From assembly GCA_947500965.1 (NCBI GenBank), contig CANMWW010000101.1, forward strand, positions 1-7,157: a stretch of 7,157 bases of DNA. Direction: 5' to 3'. Below are positions 1 to 5,943 of the stretch, in pieces; the stretch's first letter is position 1, and every line of letters starts with the position of its first letter. The notes beneath the pieces are model-generated. The model did no database searches, was not told the DNA's origin, and saw only the letters and a list, made by a program, of their open reading frames with translations. The translations under genes were made by a program, and so were the position numbers. Source of the DNA: Alphaproteobacteria bacterium (GTDB lineage Bacteria > Pseudomonadota > Alphaproteobacteria > CACIAM-22H2).

Positions 1-1968
1 CAGTTCGAGGGCAACCGCAAGCTCGCGGACGACGTGCTGATCCAGGAGATCCAGCTCAAGCCGCGCCAGGTCTACACGCGCACGAAGGTCCAGAACGACG
101 TCAAGCGCATGATCGACATCTACCGTCGCGCCGGCCGCTTCGCCGCGACCGTCGAGCCGAAGGTGATCGAGCTGCCGCAGAACCGCGTCGACATCGCCTT
201 CGAGATCGTCGAGGGCGACGTGACGGCGGTGCGCAAGATCGCCTTCGTCGGCAACCAGCACTTCTCGGAGGCGCGGTTGCGCGACGTCCTCAACACGAAG
301 GAGAGCCGCTGGTACAGGTTCCTGTCGACGGCCGACACCTACGACCCCGACCGCATCTCCTTCGACCGCGAATTGCTGCGCAAGTTCTACCTTGCCCAGG
401 GCTACGCGGATTTCCGGGTCGTGTCGGCCGTCGCCGAGCTGACGCCGGACCGTGAATCCTTCTTCGTCACGTTCACGGTCGACGAGGGCGAGCGCTACCG
501 CTTCGGGAAGGTCGACATCCAGTCGACGCTGCGCGACCTGAAGCCCGAGCAGGTGCGGGGCTCGGTCCTCACCGAGGAGGGCGCCTGGTACGACGCCGAC
601 CAGGTCGACCAGTCGGTGCAGCGCATGACGGACAGGATCGGCGCGCTGGGCTTCGCGTTCGTGGACATCCGGCCGCGCATCTCGCGCGACCGCGAGCGCA
701 AGAGCATCTCTGTCGCCTACGAGGTCCAGGAGGGCCCGCGCGTCTACGTCGACAGGATCAACATCAACGGCAACACGCGCACGCTCGACAAGGTCGTGCG
801 CCGCGAGATGCGGCTGGCCGAGGGAGACGCGTTCAACTCCGCGAAGATGCGCCGCTCGCGCCAGCGCCTCCGCTACCTCGGCTTCTTCGACAAGGCCGAC
901 GTGACCAACGTCCCGGGAGAATCGCCCGACAGGACCGTCGTGAACGTCGACGTGCAGGAGCGCTCCACCGGCGAGATCAGCTTCGGCTTCGGCTTCTCCT
1001 CCTCCGATGGCCCGCTCGCCGACATCAGGCTGAGGGAGCGCAACCTGCTCGGCCGCGGCCAGGACCTGATGATCGGCGGCATGGTCTCCGGCAAGCGCCA
1101 GGAGATCGACTTCAGCTTCGAGGAGCCCTACCTCTTCGACACCAACGTCGCGGCGGGGCTGGACCTCTTCAAGGTCAACCGAAACTTCCAGCGCGAAGCC
1201 AGCTACGACGTCGACAGCTATGGCGGGACCGTCCGCGCCCGCTACGAGATGTCCGAGAACCTTCGCCACACGGTGCGCGTCTTCGCCCGCAGCGAAACCA
1301 TCCAGAACGTGAGTTCCAACGCCTCGCGCTTCATCCGCGAGCAGGTCGGGACGTACAGGACCTACGGGCCCGGGCACGACCTGGTCTACGATCGTCGCGA
1401 CGACCGCTTCGATCCGACCGACGGCTACTTCATCAGGCTCTCGCAGGACCTCGCCGGCTTCGGCGGCGACAGCAACTGGCTGCGCAACCGACTTTCCGCG
1501 GGCGCCTATTATCCGTTCGCCGAGGACTTCATCGGCAGCCTGACCAGCGAGTCCGGGTTCATCTACGACATGGGCGAACCCGTCCGCATCAACCAGCGCT
1601 TCTTCGTCGGCGGCGACAACTTCCGCGGCTTCAGGTCCGCCGGCATCGGTCCGCGCGACACGTCCACCGGCGACTCCCTGGGCGGCAAGCGCTACGTCGT
1701 CGGCACCGCCTCCCTGTCCTTCCCGGTCGGGATCCCGCGCGAGGTCGGCATGCGGACCTTCGCGTTCAGCGACTTCGGCAGCCTCTGGGATACCGATGCC
1801 AACGGGCCCTCGGTCGTCGACGAGAACTCGATCCGCGCTTCCGTCGGGCTCGGCCTGTCCTGGCGGTCGCCGCTGGGGCCGATCCGCCTGAGCGTGGCCA
1901 CGCCCGTGGTGAAGGAAACCTACGACCGCGACGAGATCTTCCGCTTCAGCTTCGGCTCACGCTTCTGA
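1..1968 (+). CDS. bamA: Outer-membrane protein assembly factor BamA (5'-truncated by the window edge)
   Basis: BamA is the central Omp85-family subunit of the BAM complex, which folds and inserts beta-barrel proteins into the outer membrane. The frame is open from base 1, giving 655 codons; roughly the first 110-130 residues (signal peptide, POTRA1, start of POTRA2) lie outside the window. In window codon numbering I see the rest of POTRA2 (1-72), POTRA3 (73-163), POTRA4 (164-245), POTRA5 (246-321, with the typical RLRYLGFFDKADV stretch) and the 16-strand barrel (about 322-655). The loop-6 motif reads GGDNFRGF followed by GIGPRD, at about 1609-1653. The protein ends in FRFSFGSRF, a good C-terminal beta-signal with terminal Phe. 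The GTG at 34 is internal and not the start, because homology continues upstream of it. It sits 23 bp before skp, as in many alphaproteobacteria. Identification is firm. Confidence 0.97.
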   Translation, partial: QFEGNRKLADDVLIQEIQLKPRQVYTRTKVQNDVKRMIDIYRRAGRFAATVEPKVIELPQNRVDIAFEIVEGDVTAVRKIAFVGNQHFSEARLRDVLNTKESRWYRFLSTADTYDPDRISFDRELLRKFYLAQGYADFRVVSAVAELTPDRESFFVTFTVDEGERYRFGKVDIQSTLRDLKPEQVRGSVLTEEGAWYDADQVDQSVQRMTDRIGALGFAFVDIRPRISRDRERKSISVAYEVQEGPRVYVDRININGNTRTLDKVVRREMRLAEGDAFNSAKMRRSRQRLRYLGFFDKADVTNVPGESPDRTVVNVDVQERSTGEISFGFGFSSSDGPLADIRLRERNLLGRGQDLMIGGMVSGKRQEIDFSFEEPYLFDTNVAAGLDLFKVNRNFQREASYDVDSYGGTVRARYEMSENLRHTVRVFARSETIQNVSSNASRFIREQVGTYRTYGPGHDLVYDRRDDRFDPTDGYFIRLSQDLAGFGGDSNWLRNRLSAGAYYPFAEDFIGSLTSESGFIYDMGEPVRINQRFFVGGDNFRGFRSAGIGPRDTSTGDSLGGKRYVVGTASLSFPVGIPREVGMRTFAFSDFGSLWDTDANGPSVVDENSIRASVGLGLSWRSPLGPIRLSVATPVVKETYDRDEIFRFSFGSRF

Positions 1969-1991
1969 CCGATCCAATCCGGCACGGGACC

Positions 1992-2774
1992 ATGATGAAC
2001 GCAATCGGCCGCACCAGCCTCGCCCTGTGCATCGCACTGGCCCCGCTCCTCGGCGCGAGTGCCCAGGTCCAGCTGCAGGCGCCTCCTCCCCAGCAGCAAC
2101 CCCCGCAGCAGCAGGCCCCGCAGCAGCAGCGTCCGGCGCCGCGCCCCCAGACCCAGCAGCCTCAGCCGCGCCCGCAGCAGCAGCCCGCCGCGCAACCCGC
2201 CCAGCCGGCCCAGCCCGCCCAGCCCGCGCAGCAGCCCGGGCAGGCGATGCCGCCGCCTCCGCAGCCCCGGCTTCCGAATTTTCCCGCGGAGCTGCCGCCC
2301 GCCGGCACGTCGGTCGTCATCCTCGACAGCCGCCTCGTTCTGTCCCAGTCGAGCGCGGGGCTGGCCTTGCGCCAGCAGGCCGAGCAGCAGGGCGCCAGCA
2401 TGCGTGCCGAGGTGCAGAAGCAGGAGCAGGAACTCAAGAACGCGCAGGCGGAACTCCAGCGCCAGCGCGGACAGGTGCCCGCCGACCAGCTCGAGAGGCG
2501 CGCACGCGACCTCCAGAAGCGTGCGTCCGACGCCCAGTCGCGCCTGCAGGGCCGCACGCGCGGCCTCGACCGGGCCTTCGGGGAGGCAGAGCAGCGGATC
2601 TACCAGGCGATGCTGCAGTCCACGGTCGAGATCGTGCAGGACCGTGGCTACCAGGTGATCCTCGACAAGAGCCAGGTGGTGATCCACCAGGGCGCGCTCG
2701 AGATCACCGGCGAGGTGCTCGCCAGGGTCAACAAGCGCCTGCCGACCGTTCCCCTGCAGATCCCGGCGAACTGA
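1992..2774 (+). CDS. skp: Skp/OmpH-family periplasmic chaperone with Pro/Gln-rich N-terminal extension
   Basis: Skp/OmpH proteins are periplasmic trimeric chaperones that hold unfolded outer-membrane proteins for delivery to BamA. This 260-residue product begins with a signal peptide (basic at R7, hydrophobic 8-21, likely cleavage after ASA at 22-24). There is a Cys at 13 but no lipobox. Residues 25-93 are almost only Pro, Gln, Ala and Arg. The OmpH domain fills about 105-260: a first beta strand (SVVILDSRLVLSQS), a long charged, Gln-rich alpha-helical/coiled-coil region (about 125-210) and closing strands (YQVILDKSQVV) with a final helix. E. coli Skp is about 160 residues, so most of the extra length is the low-complexity segment. 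The start is a tandem ATGATG (1992 or 1995) with only a weak GGG-type ribosome site. The position between bamA and lpxD is the classic one for this family. The family call is strong; in vivo chaperone activity is inferred. Confidence 0.92.
   Translation: MMNAIGRTSLALCIALAPLLGASAQVQLQAPPPQQQPPQQQAPQQQRPAPRPQTQQPQPRPQQQPAAQPAQPAQPAQPAQQPGQAMPPPPQPRLPNFPAELPPAGTSVVILDSRLVLSQSSAGLALRQQAEQQGASMRAEVQKQEQELKNAQAELQRQRGQVPADQLERRARDLQKRASDAQSRLQGRTRGLDRAFGEAEQRIYQAMLQSTVEIVQDRGYQVILDKSQVVIHQGALEITGEVLARVNKRLPTVPLQIPAN
2064..2270 (+). repeat. Low-complexity Pro/Gln-rich coding tract in skp, with 9-bp tandem units
   Basis: This stretch encodes residues 25-93 of the Skp-like protein. Runs of CAG (Gln) alternate with Pro and Ala codons. 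Within it, 2193-2228 is four consecutive 9-bp units (consensus CAGCCCGCC, one unit starting CAA), encoding four Gln-Pro-Ala triplets. The units differ at a few third positions, so the array is not perfectly fresh. The segment is expected to be disordered and exported, lying between the signal-peptide cleavage site and the folded domain. Confidence 0.85.
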
Positions 2775-2792
2775 CGTCGGGCCGCGTCGCGC

Positions 2793-3842
2793 ATGGCCGA
2801 TCCGCGCTTCTTCCCCGGCATCGGGCCCATGACGCTGGCGGCGATCGCCGAGGTCGCGGGCGGCACGGTCGCGCCTGGAAGCGATCCCTCGCTGGCCTTC
2901 GCGAGCATAGCCACGCTGGCAGATGCCGGGCCCTCCGACATCAGCTTCCTCGAGAACCGCCGCTACGTCCCGGCCTTCCGCGCCTCGCGCGCGGGCGCCT
3001 GCATCGTGCATCCGCGCCTCGCGGCGCTCTCGCCTGCCGGCATGGCGCTGGTCCTCTGCGACGAGCCCTATCGAGGCTACGCCCGGGTGGCCGCCGCGCT
3101 GCATCCCGAGCCCGCCGAGCAGGCGGGCATCCACCCCTCGGCCACGGTCGGCCCCGGCTGCTCGATCGGCGAAGGCGCGAGCGTCGCGGCGGGCGCCGTC
3201 ATCGGGGCCGGCGCGACGATCGGCGCGCGCGCCTCGGTCGGGGCCAACAGCGTGATCGGCCCGGGCGTCTCGATCGGCGCGGACACGCGCATCGGCTCCA
3301 ACGCGACGATCTCGCACGCGCTCGTCGGCGAGCGCGTGCGGGTCTTCCCGGGCGTGCGCATCGGCCAGGACGGCTTCGGCTACGCGCTCGGGCCGGGCGG
3401 CCACGTGAAGGTGCCGCAGCTCGGCCGCGTCGTCATCGGCGACGACGTCGAGATCGGCGCGAACACCACGATCGACCGTGGAAGCGTCGGCGACACGGTG
3501 ATCGGCAATGGCACGGTGATCGACAACCTCGTCCAGATCGCGCACAACGTGCGCATCGGGCGCGGCTGCGTGATCGTGGGGCAGGCCGGCATATCGGGTT
3601 CGACCCGGCTCGACGACTTCGTCGTCGTGGGCGGCCAGGTCGGCGTCGCTGGCCATCTCCACCTCGCCAGCGGCGCGCAGGTCGCCGCCAAGAGCGGCGT
3701 CCATCGCGATGTCCGTGGCGGCGAGGTCGTCGGGGGCTATCCCGCTGTGCCTATCCGCGAATTCCGGCGCATCGCCGGCGCGGTCCGCAGGCTGGCCCGT
3801 CGCGGCGGCGGCGAAGCCGAAGGCAGCAACCCGGAGGAGTGA
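2793..3842 (+). CDS. lpxD: UDP-3-O-(3-hydroxyacyl)glucosamine N-acyltransferase LpxD
   Basis: LpxD transfers a 3-hydroxyacyl chain from ACP to the 2-amino group of UDP-3-O-acylglucosamine, the third step of lipid A synthesis, in the cytoplasm. The product has 349 residues, close to the usual 340-360. The N-terminal uridine-binding domain covers about 1-110 (DISFLENRRYVPAF at 49-62). A left-handed beta-helix of hexapeptide repeats follows, very regular from 113 to about 300. GQDGFGY lies at 191-197. NLVQIAHNV carries the expected catalytic base, His251 (E. coli His239), and His288 matches E. coli His276. A short basic, Gly-rich tail ends the protein. The ATG at 2793 gives the MADPRFF opening common in alphaproteobacterial LpxD, though no clear Shine-Dalgarno sequence precedes it. 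It lies 18 bp after skp and 9 bp before fabZ. Gly302 aligns with the E. coli chain-length residue Met290. Confidence 0.97.
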   Translation: MADPRFFPGIGPMTLAAIAEVAGGTVAPGSDPSLAFASIATLADAGPSDISFLENRRYVPAFRASRAGACIVHPRLAALSPAGMALVLCDEPYRGYARVAAALHPEPAEQAGIHPSATVGPGCSIGEGASVAAGAVIGAGATIGARASVGANSVIGPGVSIGADTRIGSNATISHALVGERVRVFPGVRIGQDGFGYALGPGGHVKVPQLGRVVIGDDVEIGANTTIDRGSVGDTVIGNGTVIDNLVQIAHNVRIGRGCVIVGQAGISGSTRLDDFVVVGGQVGVAGHLHLASGAQVAAKSGVHRDVRGGEVVGGYPAVPIREFRRIAGAVRRLARRGGGEAEGSNPEE

Positions 3843-3844
3843 GG
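3834..3844 (+). promoter_or_regulatory. Shine-Dalgarno region for fabZ, overlapping the lpxD stop
   Basis: The purine-rich GAGGAGTGAGG includes the lpxD stop codon (3840-3842). Its last GAGG (3841-3844) ends 7 bases before the fabZ ATG at 3852, and an upstream GGAGGA (3833-3838) ends 13 bases before it. This is the clearest ribosome-binding sequence in the window. It supports 3852 as the start and suggests ribosomes finishing lpxD reload for fabZ. Confidence 0.6.
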
Positions 3845-3851
3845 CAGCGGC

Positions 3852-4334
3852 ATGCAGAACGACCAGGCGCAGGAGCAGCAGGCGGTTGCGACGCGCAAGG
3901 AGATCGACATCAACCGGATCATGCAGATGATCCCGCACCGCTACCCGTTCCTGATGATCGACCGCGTCGTCGACCTCGTCTCGGGCGAGAGCTGCGTCGG
4001 CGTCAAGAACGTCACGATCAACGAGCCCTTCTTCCAGGGCCACTTCCCCTCGCGCCCCGTGATGCCGGGCGTGCTCCTGATCGAGGCCATGGCGCAGACC
4101 GCCGCCGTGATCGTCGTCGAGAAGCTCGGCCCGGAAAACGAGGGCAAGCTCGTCTACTTCATGACCATTGACGAGGCGCGCTTCCGCAAGCCGATCGGGC
4201 CGGGCGACCGCGTCATGATCCATTGCCGCAAGGAGCGCAGCCGCGGCCCCGTGTGGAAGTTCAGCGCCGAGGCGCGGGTCGACGGCGCGCTCTGTGCCGA
4301 GGCGACCTACTCGGCGATGATCATGGACCGATGA
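3852..4334 (+). CDS. fabZ: (3R)-hydroxyacyl-ACP dehydratase FabZ
   Basis: FabZ dehydrates 3-hydroxyacyl-ACP to trans-2-enoyl-ACP in type II fatty acid synthesis, drawing on the same hydroxyacyl-ACP pool that LpxA and LpxD use. The 160-residue product is a single hot-dog domain preceded by a polar, Gln-rich leader of about 17 residues. The substrate-tunnel motif IPHRYPFLMIDRV spans 27-39. The active-site motif FFQGHFPSRPVMPGVLLIEAMAQ begins at 60; His64 and Glu78 are spaced 14 apart, as are His54 and Glu68 in E. coli. Length is slightly above E. coli FabZ (151), because of the leader. It starts 9 bp after lpxD with a good ribosome site, and its stop overlaps the lpxA start. FabA is excluded by the Glu, rather than Asp, as the second catalytic residue and by the Lpx gene context. 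Confidence 0.98.
   Translation: MQNDQAQEQQAVATRKEIDINRIMQMIPHRYPFLMIDRVVDLVSGESCVGVKNVTINEPFFQGHFPSRPVMPGVLLIEAMAQTAAVIVVEKLGPENEGKLVYFMTIDEARFRKPIGPGDRVMIHCRKERSRGPVWKFSAEARVDGALCAEATYSAMIMDR
4331..4334 (+). other. fabZ/lpxA ATGA stop-start overlap
   Basis: The fabZ TGA (4332-4334) lies inside ATGATG, so lpxA may start at 4331 (ATGA overlap) or 4334 (sharing one base with the stop). No strong Shine-Dalgarno sequence precedes either. Translation of lpxA is probably coupled to fabZ termination, which would keep the two in fixed ratio. Confidence 0.75.
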
Positions 4335-5128
4335 TGGCCGGCATCCACCCGACGGCGATCGTCGCGGACGGCGCGCAGCTCGGCGCCGACGTCACCATCG
4401 GCCCCTATTGCGTGGTCGGCCCCAAGGTGCGGCTCGGCGACGGCGTCGCGCTCGTCAGCCATGTCTGCATCGACGGCATCACCGATGTCGGGGCGGGCAC
4501 GCGCATCTTCCCCTTCGCGGTGATCGGCCACCCGCCGCAGGACATGAAGTACCGCGGCGAGGAGACCCGGCTCGAGATCGGCGCGAACAACGTCATCCGC
4601 GAGCATGTCACCATGCATCCCGGCACGACCGGCGGCGGTGGCGTCACGCGGATCGGGAACAACTGCCTGTTCATGATCAGCGCGCATGTCGCCCACGACT
4701 GCCAGGTGGGCAACCACGTCGTGATGGTGAACCACGCGACCCTCGGCGGCCATGTGCGCGTTGGCGACTTCGCGATCCTGGGCGGGCTATCCGCCGTCCA
4801 CCAGTTCGTGCGCATCGGGCCGCATGCGATGATCGGCGGCATGTCGGGCGTCGAGGCCGACGTCATCCCGTTCGGCCTCGTGATGGGCGAGCGCGCGCGG
4901 CTGGGTGGCCTCAACGTCGTCGGGCTGAAGCGGCGCAACTTCAGCCGCCTCGACATCCAGGCGCTGCGCACGGCCTATCGCCTCCTGTTTGCCCAGGAGG
5001 GGACGATGGCCGAGCGGCTCGACGACGTCGCCTCGCTCTACCCGGACAACGCCGCCGTGAACTCGATCATCGAGTTCATGCGCAGCGCCGAGATGCGGGC
5101 GGTCACGCTGCCCAAGATCGAAAAATGA
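4331..5128 (+). CDS. lpxA: UDP-N-acetylglucosamine 3-O-acyltransferase LpxA
   Basis: LpxA performs the first step of lipid A synthesis, moving a 3-hydroxyacyl chain from ACP to the 3-OH of UDP-GlcNAc in the cytoplasm. The product has 265 residues (E. coli 262). Hexapeptide repeats of a left-handed beta-helix cover about 5-190 (IHPTAIV, VTIGPYCVVG and later coils). HPGTTGGGG at 96-104 is the conserved loop. AHVAHDC carries the catalytic His122 (E. coli His125), with His141 and His157 matching His144 and His160. The helical C-terminal part begins near GLKRRNFSR (198-206). Gly170 corresponds to the chain-length ruler Gly173 of E. coli, where Pseudomonas has Met. The same frame is open upstream to 4223, but that would put over 100 bases inside fabZ and add a non-LpxA leader, so the start is placed at the fabZ stop. 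It overlaps lpxI by 4 bases. Confidence 0.98.
   Translation: MMAGIHPTAIVADGAQLGADVTIGPYCVVGPKVRLGDGVALVSHVCIDGITDVGAGTRIFPFAVIGHPPQDMKYRGEETRLEIGANNVIREHVTMHPGTTGGGGVTRIGNNCLFMISAHVAHDCQVGNHVVMVNHATLGGHVRVGDFAILGGLSAVHQFVRIGPHAMIGGMSGVEADVIPFGLVMGERARLGGLNVVGLKRRNFSRLDIQALRTAYRLLFAQEGTMAERLDDVASLYPDNAAVNSIIEFMRSAEMRAVTLPKIEK
5125..5128 (+). other. lpxA/lpxI ATGA stop-start overlap
   Basis: The lpxI ATG (5125-5127) overlaps the lpxA TGA (5126-5128). The upstream bases are A-rich (AAAAATGA) with no Shine-Dalgarno sequence, so lpxI translation probably depends on ribosomes terminating at lpxA. Confidence 0.8.
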
Positions 5129-5943
5129 AGCCGCGGCTCGGCGTGCTGGCCGGCGGCGGGCGCTTGCCCGCCGCGGTCGTCGACGCCGCCCGCGCGCAGG
5201 GCAGGGACGTCTTCGTCCTTGCCTTCGAGGGGCAGACCGACCCGGCCTGGCTCGCGGGCGTCGAGCATGCCTGGGTGCGGCTCGGCCAGTTCGCGGACGC
5301 ATTCGCGCGGCTGCGCGCGGCCGGCGTCGGCGAGGTCTGCCTGATCGGCCCCGTCCGGCGCCCGAGCCTCGCCGAGCTGCGGCCCGACTGGCGCGCGGCG
5401 CAGGCGCTCGCGCGCATCGGCGTGCGCGCCTTCGGCGACGACGGGCTGCTCTCCGCGGTCGTGCGCGAGATCGAGGGCGAGGGGTTCAGGGTCGTCGGCG
5501 CCGAGGAGGTGCTCGGCGCGCTGGCCGCGCGCGCCGGCGCCTATGGACGCGTCGCGCCGTCGGAGCAGGACCGGCAGGACATCGCGCGCGGCGTCGAGGT
5601 CCTCAGGGCGCTTGGCGCGGTCGATGTCGGCCAGGCCGTGGTCGTCGAGCGCGGCGTCGTCCTCGGGATCGAGGCGATCGAGGGGACGGACGCCCTCGTC
5701 GCGCGCTGCGGTGCACTCCGCCGCGAGGCCTCGGGTGGCGTGCTGGTGAAGATCGCCAAGCCGGCCCAGGAGCGGCGGGTCGACCTGCCGACGATCGGCG
5801 TGCGCACGGTCGAGGCGGTCGCCGACGCCGGCCTCGCCGGGATCGCGGTCGAGGCGGGGCGCGCGCTGGTGGCGGATGCCCGCGCGGTCGCCGCGGCCGC
5901 CGACGCGCGCGGCATCTTCGTCCTCGGCGTGGCCGCCACGTGA
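5125..5943 (+). CDS. lpxI: UDP-2,3-diacylglucosamine pyrophosphatase LpxI (DUF1009 family)
   Basis: LpxI hydrolyses UDP-2,3-diacylglucosamine to lipid X and UMP. It replaces the unrelated LpxH in alphaproteobacteria and was characterised in Caulobacter. The 272-residue product shows the two-part family layout. An N-terminal domain (about 1-130) has the glycine-rich LAGGGRLP at 8-15, GQTDPAWL and GDDGLLSAVV at 104-113. The C-terminal DUF1009 domain (about 140-272) has VVVERGVVLGIEAIEGTD at 172-189 and KIAKPAQERRVDLPTIG at 209-225. Asp220 in this last motif is the likely equivalent of the essential Asp225 of Caulobacter LpxI; that assignment comes from motif and position, not an alignment. The start is fixed by the overlap with lpxA; the frame is open further upstream only as a shadow within lpxA. 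It lies between lpxA and lpxB, the normal alphaproteobacterial place, and overlaps lpxB by 4 bases. Confidence 0.95.
   Translation: MKPRLGVLAGGGRLPAAVVDAARAQGRDVFVLAFEGQTDPAWLAGVEHAWVRLGQFADAFARLRAAGVGEVCLIGPVRRPSLAELRPDWRAAQALARIGVRAFGDDGLLSAVVREIEGEGFRVVGAEEVLGALAARAGAYGRVAPSEQDRQDIARGVEVLRALGAVDVGQAVVVERGVVLGIEAIEGTDALVARCGALRREASGGVLVKIAKPAQERRVDLPTIGVRTVEAVADAGLAGIAVEAGRALVADARAVAAAADARGIFVLGVAAT
5940..5943 (+). other. lpxI/lpxB GTGA stop-start overlap
   Basis: The lpxB GTG start (5940-5942) overlaps the lpxI TGA (5941-5943). No Shine-Dalgarno sequence is visible in the preceding 20 bases. A weak GTG start plus overlap points to translational coupling and probably modest LpxB output. 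Confidence 0.75.

Noticed and set aside
34..36. GTG at 34 as a bamA start
   Set aside because: The same frame is open to base 1 and the preceding codons (QFEGNRKLADD) match POTRA2, so the gene begins outside the window.
1969..1991. Possible promoter between bamA and skp
   Set aside because: The gap is only 23 bp and shows no -35/-10 pair. Read-through from upstream explains expression more simply.
3129..3310. Short near-repeats with GATCGGCGC-like words in lpxD (similar ones in lpxA), resembling a tandem repeat array
   Set aside because: The roughly 18-bp period is the coding signature of hexapeptide repeats in the beta-helix, not a DNA-level repeat or CRISPR array.
2027..4171. A 714-codon plus-strand open frame overlapping skp, lpxD and fabZ in another frame
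   Set aside because: It is Arg/Ala/Pro/Gly-rich with no domain, crosses three real genes, and follows from the same high-GC codon bias.
1920..4223. A 767-codon open frame on the minus strand opposite the bamA end, skp, lpxD and most of fabZ
   Set aside because: The predicted protein is a low-complexity mix of Ala, Arg, Asp, His, Leu and Gly with no recognisable domain. It mirrors well-identified genes in very GC-rich DNA, where stop codons are rare on the opposite strand.
4223..4330. Upstream extension of lpxA to an ATG at 4223
   Set aside because: The added 36 residues lie inside fabZ, are Arg/Gly-rich and have no LpxA character. The protein from 4331 already has the full family length.
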